A stretch of 64,000 bases of DNA from Clostridiales bacterium (GCA_019416455.1 DXXG01000010.1:89533-153532), one strand, 5' to 3'. Shown: positions 51,025-60,053, numbered from the stretch's first letter. Made by a program: numbers and translations. The notes: a model not told the origin generated them from the letters alone.

Positions 51025-51924
51025 ATGAAAGTCCAAAACGCGGCAGTTATCGGCCATCCCATCGGGCACACCATGTCGCCCTTTATCCACCGGCGCCTGT
51101 TTCAGCTGGAAGGGATCCCTTTTACTTACCAGGTTTTGGATGTTCCGGACCTTTCAGCCGCCATGGAGGATCTGCGCCGCCTGGACTGTTTCAATATTAC
51201 TATTCCCCATAAAAGCGCTATTTTGCCCTTCATAGATGAGCTGGAAGAGAAGGCTCGGCGGTTCGGCTCGGTGAACACGGTGCGGCGGGTGGGGGAGAAA
51301 CTCATCGGTTACACCACTGACGGTCCCGGCTGCCGCAAAGCCCTGGAGAACCATGGGGTTGCCCTTGGGGGGAACGTACTTCTTTTGGGAAACGGCGGCG
51401 CTGCCCGTGCCCTTGCCTTTGAGCTGGTCCAGCAGGCGTCCGGTTCCAGACTAACGATTGCCTGCCGGGAAAGCAGTCTTGCGAAAGCTCAGGCACTGGG
51501 CGAGGAACTTTTGGAATACGCCCGATATTTGAAAGACAGAAACTTTTCCGTTCGTGCGGTAACTTACCCCCAGGTGGAAATGGAACAGACTTCTTTCGAT
51601 CTGCTGCTCAACGCCACAAGCGTGGGTATGTTCCCTCATGGGGGCGTGAGCCCTGTTTCAAAAGAGGTGATCTCACGGTGCGCCGCAGTGTTTGACGCCG
51701 TGTACAACCCAGCGGAAACGGAACTGCTCCGATTGGCGAAAGAGGCGGGAGCTACTTTGGTGGGGGGCATGGAAATGCTGGTTTACCAGGCAGTGGCTGC
51801 CCATGAGATCTGGTACGACGCGGAGTTCCGGCAGCAGGACTTGGATGCCCTCTGCGCCGACGCCCAGGAGGAAATGGCCCGGCTTTTCCCGGGGAATGAA
51901 ACTGCAAAGGAGGAGCGGACTTGA
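51025..51924 (+). CDS. aroE: Shikimate dehydrogenase
   Basis: Reduces 3-dehydroshikimate with NADPH. 299 residues: VIGHPIGHTMSPFIHRRLF, the catalytic Lys in FNITIPHKSAILPF (about residue 62), TTDGPGC, LLLGNGGAARALAFEL, LLNATSVGMFP and GGMEMLVYQA. GAAAGGA precedes the ATG. It overlaps aroK by four bases. Confidence 0.95.
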   Translation: MKVQNAAVIGHPIGHTMSPFIHRRLFQLEGIPFTYQVLDVPDLSAAMEDLRRLDCFNITIPHKSAILPFIDELEEKARRFGSVNTVRRVGEKLIGYTTDGPGCRKALENHGVALGGNVLLLGNGGAARALAFELVQQASGSRLTIACRESSLAKAQALGEELLEYARYLKDRNFSVRAVTYPQVEMEQTSFDLLLNATSVGMFPHGGVSPVSKEVISRCAAVFDAVYNPAETELLRLAKEAGATLVGGMEMLVYQAVAAHEIWYDAEFRQQDLDALCADAQEEMARLFPGNETAKEERT

Positions 51925-52505
51925 ACGAGACAGGGAACACGAGACCCCGTAGACGGCCCCGGCGGAAAAGAGCGCCACAAGGGACTGCCAAAACGCCCCT
52001 TACAGGGAATATCATCCTTTGCGGTTTTATGGGATGCGGTAAGACAAGTGTGGGAAAACGGGTAGCCAAATTGCTGGACCGGCAGTTCTGCGACCTGGAT
52101 CACTATATTGAGGAACGGGCGGGCATGACCGTCAAGGAGATCTTCGCCGAAGAGGGAGAGGAAGGATTTCGTGCCCGTGAAGCTCAAGCAGTGGAAGAGG
52201 TTGCTGCCCGGCAGGGACTGGTCATTGCAAGCGGAGGCGGCACAGTGCTCTCCCAGAAGAATGTGGACAGTTTTCACGCTCATGGAGGGAAGATCCTCTT
52301 TTTGGACGTGCCGGTGGCAGCCCTTCAGGAACGGCTGAAAAACGACAAGAGACGCCCTTTGCTTCAGAGACCGGATCGTCGGGAGTTTATTGCCCAGCTT
52401 TGGGAAAAGCGCTGTCCGTTGTACCGCGCCGCGGCGGATCTGGTGATCGATGGGGGAGCCCCTGCGGTGGTAGTGGCGAAACGGGTAGCTCAGCGGTTCC
52501 AGTAA
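51921..52505 (+). CDS. aroK: Shikimate kinase with N-terminal basic extension
   Basis: 194 residues. The kinase starts near residue 28: NIILCGFMGCGKTSVG (Walker A), the shikimate-binding DLDHYIEERAGM, and GGGTVLS. Before it is a strongly basic segment (TRPRRRPRRKRA), not usual for AroK. TTG start overlaps the aroE stop (TTGA) with AAGGAGGA at six bases, so the extension is likely translated. Confidence 0.93.
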   Translation: MNETGNTRPRRRPRRKRAPQGTAKTPLTGNIILCGFMGCGKTSVGKRVAKLLDRQFCDLDHYIEERAGMTVKEIFAEEGEEGFRAREAQAVEEVAARQGLVIASGGGTVLSQKNVDSFHAHGGKILFLDVPVAALQERLKNDKRRPLLQRPDRREFIAQLWEKRCPLYRAAADLVIDGGAPAVVVAKRVAQRFQ

Positions 52506-52547
52506 AGGGATCACTTTACCGCTTTTTGGAGATGAAGCAGAAATGTC

Positions 52548-52576
52548 TTGACAAATTCTTCATTGAGGAGTAACAT
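52548..52576 (+). promoter_or_regulatory. Promoter of the aroF leader and operon
   Basis: TTGACA, 17-base spacer, TAACAT. Transcription would start near 52583, giving a leader of about 330 nt before aroF. A weak GTAAAG/CTTTAC hairpin with T5 just upstream may end the aroEK transcript. Confidence 0.75.
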
Positions 52577-52618
52577 CTATCTATAACCCGAGAGTTGATG
52601 CGGAGGAACACAGACGGT

Positions 52619-52729
52619 ATGGTTTTCCACAGCGAAAAACGATTTAGCTATTATTTTAGCTTGAGCCTGCGATTTATGGCCCAGGCTTTTTTCGCTTGGA
52701 AAGATAACAACGGCTGCGTTTGCTCATAG
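52619..52729 (+). CDS. Aromatic-rich leader peptide of the aroF operon (36 aa)
   Basis: A short frame with Phe at 3, 9, 13, 19, 24, 25, Tyr at 11 and 12 and Trp at 27: nine aromatic codons in 36, seven of them between residues 9 and 25. GGAGG lies 12 bases before the ATG; an in-frame ATG at 52598 has a poorer site. The coding RNA can form AGCGAAAAA/TTTTTCGCT (52631-52639 with 52688-52696) enclosing AGCCTG/CAGGCT. A second hairpin CGGGCTG/CAG-CA-CCCG follows the stop, then a terminator before aroF. Stalling at Phe/Tyr/Trp codons would tie aroF expression to charged aromatic tRNAs. Confidence 0.8.
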   Translation: MVFHSEKRFSYYFSLSLRFMAQAFFAWKDNNGCVCS

Positions 52730-52853
52730 CATGAACGCGGGCTGTCCGGAAGCGGGGGCGTCAGCACCCGTGGAACGAGCAAGGCCTGAAAAGGTCCGGC
52801 GCGTTTTGTTTCCGGTACAGTTCGGCGATTCGGGAAAACATGCTGTAAGGTTG

Positions 52854-52880
52854 GCGGAGCCGTTGGGCCCCGCTTTTTTT
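52854..52880 (+). terminator. Attenuator terminator before aroF
   Basis: GCGG-A-GCC / GGC-C-CCGC stem with a GTTG loop and a T7 run, ending 31 bases before the aroF ATG. Its position between promoter and gene means it must be controlled. Confidence 0.85.
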
Positions 52881-52910
52881 ATGTGTTTTTAAGGAAAGGA
52901 AGGAACTCTC

Positions 52911-53924
52911 ATGATCATCGTATTGAAACCCAATCAAAAACAGGAGCTGATCGACAGTTTCGTGCAGAAGCTCACCAGCAACTACGACGTTCAGGTGAAC
53001 ACCTGGGTAGGTACCCAGAGCACGGTGTTGGGCCTGATCGGCGATACCACTGCCATTGACAGTGAATACATTGCCGCTCAAGATTTCGTGGAGAGCGTCA
53101 AACGGGTGCAGGAGCCCTATAAGAAAGCCAACCGGAAATTCCATCCCGACAACACGGTCATTACGCTGCCCGGCGGCCAGAAGATCGGTGACGGCAGCTT
53201 GGCCCTCATTGCCGGTCCCTGTTCCGTGGAAAGTGAGGAGCAAATCTGTGGTGTGGCGGAAAGCGTGAAAAAGTCCGGAGCCACGTTCCTGCGTGGCGGC
53301 GCCTTCAAGCCTCGTACTTCTCCTTACGCCTTCCAGGGCATGAAAGCCGAGGGGCTGGAGCTGCTCTCCGAAGCAAAGAAAAAGACCGGCCTTCCCATCG
53401 TTACCGAGATCATGAGCATCGAACACTTGCCCCTGTTCGACGATGTGGACATCATCCAGGTAGGCGCTCGGAACATGCAGAATTTCGAGCTTTTAAAGCA
53501 GCTTGGCAAACTCCGCAAGCCCATCCTGCTGAAGCGTGGCCTTGCAAACACCATCGACGAGCTTCTCATGAGCGCCGAGTATATCATGGCGGAAGGCAAT
53601 GAGCAGGTCATCCTCTGCGAACGGGGCATCCGCACCTATGAGACCTTCACCAGGAATACCTTGGATATCTCCGCTGTGCCGGTGATCAAGAAGCTGTCCC
53701 ACCTGCCTGTGATCGTTGATCCCAGCCACGCTTCCGGGATCAACTGGCTCATCGAGCCTCTGGCTTTGGCAGCTGCTGCCATCGGCGCTGATGGTCTGAT
53801 CATCGAGGTCCACAACGACCCCAGCCACGCCCTGTGCGACGGTGCCCAGTCCATCACTCCCGCTCAGTTCGATTCTCTGGCTAAGAAGGTGACCAAGGTC
53901 TCCGACCTGGTGCACCACCTGTAA
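52911..53924 (+). CDS. aroF: 3-deoxy-7-phosphoheptulonate synthase (DAHP synthase)
   Basis: Condenses PEP and erythrose-4-phosphate, the entry to the shikimate pathway. 337 residues. Residues 1-70 form a ferredoxin-like regulatory domain, as in the AroA(Q)-type I-beta enzymes. The barrel has LIAGPCSVESEEQI (about 100), RGGAFKPRTSPYAFQG, IQVGARNMQNF, KPILLKRGLANT, CERGIRTYE and DPSHASG. AAGGAAGG precedes the ATG. First gene after the aromatic attenuator. Confidence 0.96.
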   Translation: MIIVLKPNQKQELIDSFVQKLTSNYDVQVNTWVGTQSTVLGLIGDTTAIDSEYIAAQDFVESVKRVQEPYKKANRKFHPDNTVITLPGGQKIGDGSLALIAGPCSVESEEQICGVAESVKKSGATFLRGGAFKPRTSPYAFQGMKAEGLELLSEAKKKTGLPIVTEIMSIEHLPLFDDVDIIQVGARNMQNFELLKQLGKLRKPILLKRGLANTIDELLMSAEYIMAEGNEQVILCERGIRTYETFTRNTLDISAVPVIKKLSHLPVIVDPSHASGINWLIEPLALAAAAIGADGLIIEVHNDPSHALCDGAQSITPAQFDSLAKKVTKVSDLVHHL

Positions 53925-53929
53925 GCGCT

Positions 53930-54757
53930 ATGGAGATCGTTATCGTAGGATTGGGGCTCATTGGAGGCTCCATCGCAAAAGCAATCAAACAAAACACCTC
54001 TCACCGTGTGCTTGGAATGGACATCGATCAGGATGTGCTGCTGGACGCCTGTTCCTGCGGGGCCATCGACGGGAAAGCGGCGCCTTCTGACCTGGAACAT
54101 GCCGACTTGGTGTATCTGTCCATCTATCCTGAAGCGATTCTGGATTTTGTCCGGGAATACGGCAGCAGGTTAAAACCGGGATGTGTCCTCACCGATGCCT
54201 GCGGCATTAAGGGCGAGATCTGCGCGGCCATGGAGGAACTTACTCAAGGTGCCGTTTACCAGTTTGTGGCGGGCCATCCCATGGCGGGAAAAGAGCAAAG
54301 CGGATTCGCTGCCAGCGACCCCAGTATCTTCGTGGGCGCTTCCTATATATTGGTGCCGGGGAAGGCTTCCCCGGAGGCGGTAGGGACTGTGGAGACTTTG
54401 GCCCGGCAGATGGGTTTTGGCCGGGTGGTAAAGGTCACGCCCCAAGAGCACGACCGCAACATTGCTTACACTTCCCAGGTGCCCCATGTGCTGGCCTGCG
54501 CCTATGTGCTCAGTCCCCGGTGCCGGGAACATCAGGGGTTTTCCGCAGGCAGTTACCGGGATGTATCTCGAGTGGCCAACATCAATGATGCTCTCTGGAC
54601 GGGTCTTTTCCTGGATAACCGGGAATGCTTGGTGGAAGAACTGGACCAGCTCCTAGAAAACTTGGAGAAGTTCCGGGACGCGGTGGACAAGGCGGACGAA
54701 GAAGGGCTAAGACAGCTCTTGAAAACAGCGGCACAGATCAAGCGGGAAGTGGGCTGA
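53930..54757 (+). CDS. tyrA: Prephenate dehydrogenase
   Basis: Oxidative decarboxylation of prephenate to hydroxyphenylpyruvate for tyrosine. 275 residues: NAD site VGLGLIGGSIAKAIKQ, the GHPMAGKEQSGF motif with catalytic His (about 121), and HDRNIAYTSQVPHVLA around 174. No C-terminal ACT domain. Five bases after aroF, ribosome site weak, so probably coupled. Confidence 0.94.
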   Translation: MEIVIVGLGLIGGSIAKAIKQNTSHRVLGMDIDQDVLLDACSCGAIDGKAAPSDLEHADLVYLSIYPEAILDFVREYGSRLKPGCVLTDACGIKGEICAAMEELTQGAVYQFVAGHPMAGKEQSGFAASDPSIFVGASYILVPGKASPEAVGTVETLARQMGFGRVVKVTPQEHDRNIAYTSQVPHVLACAYVLSPRCREHQGFSAGSYRDVSRVANINDALWTGLFLDNRECLVEELDQLLENLEKFRDAVDKADEEGLRQLLKTAAQIKREVG

Positions 54758-54789
54758 GCCCTCCCGAGATCTGAGAAAGGATGGTTCCC

Positions 54790-55833
54790 ATGAGACTGGA
54801 AGTGCAAACGGCGCGGCCTTACAGCGTCATCATAGAAAACGGTCTGCTGGACCGGGTGGGAGAACTGGCTTTGGAGACTCGCAAGCCTGGCTCCAAGGCT
54901 ATGCTCATCAGCGACAGCAATGTGTTCCCCCTGTATGGGGAGCGGGTAAAAGCGTCCTTGGAGCGTGCGGGATTCCCAGTGAGCCAGTTTGTGTTCCCTG
55001 CCGGAGAAAGCTACAAACAGATTTCCACTGTGTGTGAGATGTACCGAGCTCTGTCGGAAAATGGCTTTACCCGCACGGATTTCATCGTCACCTTGGGAGG
55101 CGGCGTCACCGGTGATATGGGAGGCTTTGCTGCGGCTACGTTCCTGCGGGGCATGGAGTTCATCCAGGTGCCCACCACGCTGCTCTCTCAGGTGGATGCC
55201 AGTGTGGGAGGCAAGACCGGCGTGGACTTGCCCTTCGGTAAAAACCTGGTGGGAGCTTTTCATCAGCCCGCAGCTGTGCTCACCGATCCGGAGACACTGA
55301 AAACCCTGCCGGACCACTTTTTTCGGGATGGTATGGGGGAAGTGGTCAAATACGGCTGCATTGCTGACGAACCCTTGTTCCGAGCCTTGGAAGCGGGGAC
55401 AGCTTTGGCGAACTTGGAGGATCTTCTCACCCGGTGCGTCCGATGCAAAAAGGAATTGGTGGAGGAGGATACCCAGGACACCGGCCGGCGGATGATCCTG
55501 AACTTTGGCCACACCTTTGGCCACGCTTTGGAGAAGCTCCACGATTTCAAGGAGCTGACCCACGGGGAAGCGGTGGGAATCGGGATGATCTGGGCCTGTC
55601 GTGTGGGAGAGCGGCTGGGGGTGACGCCGAAAGGCACGGCGGATCGTGTCATGGCTGTGTTGGAACGCTACGGCTTGCCCACGCAGGACGGGTTTACCTG
55701 GGAGCAGGTAGTTGACGCCACCGCCTTGGACAAGAAAAGCGACGGTGCTACTCTGCGGGTGATCCTGCTTTCCAAGATCGGGGAGAGCGTGATCCGTCCC
55801 ATGACACGAGACGAACTGAAACAACTGCTGTAA
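54790..55833 (+). CDS. aroB: 3-dehydroquinate synthase
   Basis: Cyclises DAHP to 3-dehydroquinate using NAD and a divalent metal. 347 residues: GGGVTGDMGGFAAATFLRG (about 100-118), VPTTLLSQVDASVGGKTGVD, and metal ligands in LNFGHTFGHALE (about 240) and HGEAVGIGM. The second of two ATGs is chosen for spacing to GAAAGG. Confidence 0.95.
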   Translation: MRLEVQTARPYSVIIENGLLDRVGELALETRKPGSKAMLISDSNVFPLYGERVKASLERAGFPVSQFVFPAGESYKQISTVCEMYRALSENGFTRTDFIVTLGGGVTGDMGGFAAATFLRGMEFIQVPTTLLSQVDASVGGKTGVDLPFGKNLVGAFHQPAAVLTDPETLKTLPDHFFRDGMGEVVKYGCIADEPLFRALEAGTALANLEDLLTRCVRCKKELVEEDTQDTGRRMILNFGHTFGHALEKLHDFKELTHGEAVGIGMIWACRVGERLGVTPKGTADRVMAVLERYGLPTQDGFTWEQVVDATALDKKSDGATLRVILLSKIGESVIRPMTRDELKQLL

Positions 55834-55846
55834 AGGAGGTTTCCCT

Positions 55847-57151
55847 GTGGCCCAAGTGATGTATGAGAACGAATTTACCGGGGGATGCGTCCACATCCCG
55901 CCCAGCAAGAGCGTAGCTCATCGGCAGGTGCTCTGCGCGGCCCTTTCCCGGGGGAAATGCACCCTTTCCCATGTGGACATGAGCGAGGATATCAAAGCCA
56001 CTGTGGCAGCGGTGAACGCCTTGGGAGTCCAGACCAGGTTTGACGAAGAAAGAGGCGTTCTGGAAGTGGACGCGTCTGCCTTAGGCCGTCAGAACGCGGT
56101 CATCGACTGCGGCGAGTCCGGATCCACCCTACGCTTCCTCATTCCCATCGCGGCGGCGTTGGGCGCTTCCGCCCGTTTTTTAGGCAAGGGGCGGCTGCCT
56201 CAGCGGCCTTTGGGCATCTACGGGGAACTGCTTCCCGCTCACGGGGTGGAGTTCCGTTCCAAGGGCGGGCTGCCTTTGGAAATCTCGGGGAAGCTGAAAT
56301 GGGGTGTGTACCGCTTGCCTGGGGATGTGAGTTCTCAATTCATCACAGGGCTGCTGCTGGCTTTGCCTTTGTTGGAGGGAGACAGTGAGGTTGTTCTCAC
56401 TTCCCATTTGGAATCCAAAGGCTATGTGGATCTCACCATTGCCACATTAAAAGAGTATGGTGTGGAGATCTTGGAGACCGCCCAGGGGTGGAAGGTGCCC
56501 GGCGGTCAGCGGTATACCCCTTGTGATTGTCAGGTGGAAGGGGACTGGTCTCAGGCAGCGTTTTTTCTCTGCATGGCGGCACTTTCTCCCACAGGGGCTC
56601 CTGTGGAGATCCGAGGACTTCGCCAGGATTCCCTTCAGGGGGACAAAGCTTGTGTGGAACTGTTCCGCAGGTTCGGACTGCGGGTGTCCTGGCATGGGGA
56701 GTCTCTTTCTGCGTGGAATCCCCAAGCGGGGGAACCTTTTGGAGGATTGCAGGGGTTCGTTATCGACGCTTCCCAAATCCCCGATATGGTTCCCGCTCTG
56801 GCAGTGTGTGCCGCGCTCAGCCGTGGCGAGACCCGCATCATCAACGCTGAGCGTCTGCGGTTGAAGGAGAGCGACCGTTTGACTGCCATGGCGGAAGCCC
56901 TCTGCGCTGTTGGGGGAAAGGTAGACGCCACAGCGGACGGCCTGGTGATACAAGGCGTGCCCTGGCTGCGGGGTGGTCTTGTCCAGGGGAAAAATGACCA
57001 CCGGGTGGTTATGGCAATGGCGGCCGCGGCTCTTCGCGCCAAAGAGCCGTTGGTGGTCACCGACGCCCACAGCATCCGAAAGTCCTACCCAGGATTTTTC
57101 CAAGATTTTACAGTATTAGGAGGGTCTGCCCATGTCCTCGACTTGGGGTGA
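55847..57151 (+). CDS. aroA: 3-phosphoshikimate 1-carboxyvinyltransferase (EPSP synthase)
   Basis: Transfers enolpyruvate from PEP to shikimate-3-phosphate. 434 residues: PPSKSVAHRQVLCAA, GESGSTLRFLIPIAAALG, the substrate loop GDVSSQFITGLLLALPLL, RLRLKESDRL and KNDHRVVMAMA. Motif GESGSTLR with a Ser where class I enzymes have Asn-Ala-Gly-Thr suggests the glyphosate-tolerant class II group. GTG start with AAAGGAGG. Overlaps aroC by 20 bases. Confidence 0.95.
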   Translation: MAQVMYENEFTGGCVHIPPSKSVAHRQVLCAALSRGKCTLSHVDMSEDIKATVAAVNALGVQTRFDEERGVLEVDASALGRQNAVIDCGESGSTLRFLIPIAAALGASARFLGKGRLPQRPLGIYGELLPAHGVEFRSKGGLPLEISGKLKWGVYRLPGDVSSQFITGLLLALPLLEGDSEVVLTSHLESKGYVDLTIATLKEYGVEILETAQGWKVPGGQRYTPCDCQVEGDWSQAAFFLCMAALSPTGAPVEIRGLRQDSLQGDKACVELFRRFGLRVSWHGESLSAWNPQAGEPFGGLQGFVIDASQIPDMVPALAVCAALSRGETRIINAERLRLKESDRLTAMAEALCAVGGKVDATADGLVIQGVPWLRGGLVQGKNDHRVVMAMAAAALRAKEPLVVTDAHSIRKSYPGFFQDFTVLGGSAHVLDLG

Positions 57152-58223
57152 GTGCATCAAATTGTCCATTTTTGGCGGAAGCCATACGGAGGCTATCGGC
57201 GTAAATCTGGACGGCCTTCCAGCCGGGGAAGCCATTGACTGGGAGGAGATCCTGGCGCAAATGGCCCGCCGGGCTCCTGGTCAGGATCCCACCGCTACCC
57301 AGCGGAAAGAAGCTGACCAGCCCCGGGTGCTGTGCGGGCTCCTCGACGGAGTGACCACAGGCGCGCCACTGTGCGCTATTATTGAGAACACCAACCAGCG
57401 CTCCAAAGATTATGAAAACCTGCGGGTGCTGCCCCGCCCCGGCCACGCCGACTACACCGCCTATGTGAAGTACGGTAATCACCACGATGTAAGAGGCGGC
57501 GGTCACTTTTCCGGTAGACTTACCGCTCCGTTGGTATTTGCCGGAGCGGTAGCCAGGCAAATGCTGCGCCGCCGGGGGATCCTAGTAGCTTCCCATGTGG
57601 CGTCTATCGGAGATGTGGAGGATACCCGTTTCGACCCAGTCAATGTCTCTCCCCGACTGCTGGAACGGCTTTCCAGTGAATACTTCCCAGTGATCGATCC
57701 GGCGAAACGCGAGGAGATGCGGGCTGTGGTGGAAGCCGCCCGCATGGACTGTGACAGTGTGGGGGGGACCGTGGAGTGTATGATTACCGGACTGCCGGTG
57801 GGGGTGGGAAATCCCATGTTCGGCGGCGTGGAGAATCTGATCTCCTCTTTGGCTTTCGGGATCCCGGCTATGAAGGGCATTGAGTTCGGCGCGGGCTTTG
57901 AAGTTTCCCGACTCCGGGGGAGCCAGAACAACGACTCTTTCTACTATGACCAGGAGGGAAAGGTGCGGACACGCACCAACCGGTCCGGCGGTATTTTGGG
58001 AGGCATTACAAACGGGATGCCACTAGTGTTCCGGGCGGCGTTCAAACCTACCCCATCTATTGCTAAGGAGCAGGATACCGTGGATCTGACCACCGGTCAA
58101 AACGCCAAACTGGTGATCCACGGACGGCACGATCCCTGTATCGTGCCCCGAGCCGCCGCCGCGGTAGAGGCTGCCGCCTGTGTGGCGGTGCTGGAGCTTT
58201 TGGCGGAAAGCGGCCTATTGTAA
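57132..58223 (+). CDS. aroC: Chorismate synthase
   Basis: Makes chorismate from EPSP with reduced FMN. 363 residues: FGGSHTEAIGVNLDGLPAG, RRAPGQDPTATQRKE, RPGHADYTAYVKYG with HHDVRGGGHFSGR, and SGGILGGITNGMP, all AroC signatures. AGGAGGG lies inside the end of aroA; the 20-base overlap points to translational coupling. Confidence 0.96.
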   Translation: MSSTWGECIKLSIFGGSHTEAIGVNLDGLPAGEAIDWEEILAQMARRAPGQDPTATQRKEADQPRVLCGLLDGVTTGAPLCAIIENTNQRSKDYENLRVLPRPGHADYTAYVKYGNHHDVRGGGHFSGRLTAPLVFAGAVARQMLRRRGILVASHVASIGDVEDTRFDPVNVSPRLLERLSSEYFPVIDPAKREEMRAVVEAARMDCDSVGGTVECMITGLPVGVGNPMFGGVENLISSLAFGIPAMKGIEFGAGFEVSRLRGSQNNDSFYYDQEGKVRTRTNRSGGILGGITNGMPLVFRAAFKPTPSIAKEQDTVDLTTGQNAKLVIHGRHDPCIVPRAAAAVEAAACVAVLELLAESGLL

Positions 58224-58265
58224 AGGTGTTTATTTAGGAATAACTGAGAGAAAGGAAGATCGCCT

Positions 58266-59405
58266 GTGGAATCATGGGAATACCAGGCCCGGCTGGGAAA
58301 GCTCCGGGAAGAGATCGACCAGATCGACGGAGAGCTGCTGCCCTTGTTTTTGCGTCGCATGGGCTGTTCTCAGCGAGTTGCCCAGCTGAAAGGGGAAGCG
58401 GGCATGCCGGTGTTTAGCCCGGAGAGAGAACAGGCCATCTTGGATAAGGTTCGTGAGCGGGGAGGAGAGGATGGAGACGCCGCCGCGGCGCTGTACAGTT
58501 CCATCATGGCTATCAGCCGCGCGAAGCAGCACAACATGCTCCAAAGCGGCGGAGCCATCCGGGAACTGGAAGCCACTGCTGCCCAAACCCTTAAGACGGA
58601 AGGGGTCCGGGTCATGTGCCAGGGAGTGCCCGGGGCCTTCTCTCATAAAGCGGCCCTCAGCTTTTTTGGGAATATCCAGCCCGGTTTCGAGCCTACCTGG
58701 AAGCAGGTGTTTGAGGACGTAAGTCAGGGAAAAGTGGATTTCGGTGTGCTCCCGGTGGAGAATTCCGCTGTGGGATCGGTCACCGGCGTGTACGACCTGA
58801 TTTTGAGATATCGCTTTTATATTGTTGGAGCAGTGGATGTGAAGGTGGAACACTGTTTGGCTGTGGGTGAAAACACCGGTACGGTGACTGCTGCGGCGTC
58901 CCATCCTCAGGCACTGTCTCAGTGCGGGGATTATCTGGAAGTCCATGGATTAAAAGCTATGGAATGGTCTAACACCGCTGCCGCTGCACGGTATGTATCT
59001 CAGGAGTGCCCTCCCGGTGTGGCGGCGATCTGCTCCAGAGAAGCGGCGGAGGAATATGGCCTTACCATTGTGGCGGAGAACATCCAGAATGAAGCGGAAA
59101 ACACCACTCGGTTCGTCATTATTTCCCGGGATGCCATCCTGCCCCAGGACGCCAACAAAATCAGCCTGTGCTTCTCTTTGCCTCATGTGACAGGGTCTCT
59201 CTCCAGCGTGCTCCAGCGGTTCGCCATGGCTGGCCTGAATCTGACGAAGATCGAGTCCCGCCCTCTGCCTGGGAAGAATTTTGAGTACGATTTCTATCTG
59301 GATTTCACAGGAAATATCCACCAGACCGCCACATTGAACTTGATCTGCGCTCTCTGCGACGAGCTGCCTAGGTTTTCTTTTTTGGGAAATTACAGCGAGC
59401 TGTAA
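58266..59405 (+). CDS. pheA: Bifunctional chorismate mutase/prephenate dehydratase (P-protein)
   Basis: 379 residues. AroQ chorismate mutase at 1-90 (LREEIDQIDGELLPLFLRRM, VFSPEREQAILDKV), prephenate dehydratase at about 115-290 (CQGVPGAFSHKAAL, GVLPVENSAVGSVTGVYDL, ENTTRFVII) and a C-terminal ACT domain (SLPHVTGSLSSVL, KIESRPLPGKNFEYDFYLDF) with the ESRP motif for Phe feedback. GTG start after GAAAGGAAG. Last step of the operon toward phenylalanine. Confidence 0.96.
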   Translation: MESWEYQARLGKLREEIDQIDGELLPLFLRRMGCSQRVAQLKGEAGMPVFSPEREQAILDKVRERGGEDGDAAAALYSSIMAISRAKQHNMLQSGGAIRELEATAAQTLKTEGVRVMCQGVPGAFSHKAALSFFGNIQPGFEPTWKQVFEDVSQGKVDFGVLPVENSAVGSVTGVYDLILRYRFYIVGAVDVKVEHCLAVGENTGTVTAAASHPQALSQCGDYLEVHGLKAMEWSNTAAAARYVSQECPPGVAAICSREAAEEYGLTIVAENIQNEAENTTRFVIISRDAILPQDANKISLCFSLPHVTGSLSSVLQRFAMAGLNLTKIESRPLPGKNFEYDFYLDFTGNIHQTATLNLICALCDELPRFSFLGNYSEL

Positions 59406-59439
59406 ACCATAGAAGTATTTGTGAAAGGAAGGATCATCC

Positions 59440-59949
59440 ATGAAGGACATACAGTTGGAACGAGTGGAGACTCAGGAACAGATCGATACCCTGTGCGGTA
59501 TCGCCAAAGAAGTCTGGCACGAGACCTTCGATTCTATCCTGCCGGAAGGCCAGACCGACTACATGATCGACAAGTTCCAGTCCGACCACGCTGTGAAGGA
59601 CCAGATGGCCCATCAGAATTACCGGTATTACCTGGCGAAACTCCAGGGAGAATACGCCGGTTTTGTAGGCTTTGCGCCCCGGTATCAGGGGGAGGAGGAG
59701 ATGTATCTCAGCAAGGTGTATCTTCTTGCCAAATACCGTCACCAAGGTGTGGTGAAGGCCATGTTCCAGCTGGTGGAGGAAGAGACCAAAAAAGAAGGCC
59801 TGTCCAAGATCCGCCTGACGGTGAACAAGAAAAATACCCATGCCGCTCAAGTCTATGAGCATTATGGGTACAAGACCGTGGAATGGGTAGAGTCTGACAT
59901 TGGGAACGGTTATGTAATGGACGACTTCGTCATGGTGAAGCATGTTTGA
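59440..59949 (+). CDS. GNAT-family N-acetyltransferase
   Basis: 169 residues. Acetyl-CoA motif KVYLLAKYRHQGVVKAMFQLV (in about 90-110) and the C-terminal VNKKNTHAAQVYEHYGYKTVE are typical of RimI-like/diamine-type GNATs. GAAAGGA before the ATG, 34 bases after pheA; it may be co-transcribed with the aro operon. Acceptor unknown. Confidence 0.87.
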   Translation: MKDIQLERVETQEQIDTLCGIAKEVWHETFDSILPEGQTDYMIDKFQSDHAVKDQMAHQNYRYYLAKLQGEYAGFVGFAPRYQGEEEMYLSKVYLLAKYRHQGVVKAMFQLVEEETKKEGLSKIRLTVNKKNTHAAQVYEHYGYKTVEWVESDIGNGYVMDDFVMVKHV

Positions 59950-59992
59950 ATGAGTTCTCCTGATGTCATGTCAAGAACGTATGGAAAAGAAA

Positions 59993-60025
59993 AAACCGGA
60001 ACAGCCTGAGCTGTGCCGGTTTCTT
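59993..60025. terminator. Bidirectional terminator between the aro operon and xpt
   Basis: AACCGG-ACAG / CTGT-CCGGTT stem with one mismatch; T-rich on both sides. Confidence 0.82.
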
Positions 60026-60053
60026 GTTTATTTGGAGAAGGGCCCTGTTGTTT

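Noticed and set aside
52765..52780. T-box-like GTGGAAC at 52770-52776 in the aroF leader
   Set aside because: Only the core matches; flanks do not pair as in the T-box antiterminator, the terminator is too far away, and no specifier stem is seen. The aromatic leader peptide explains the region better.
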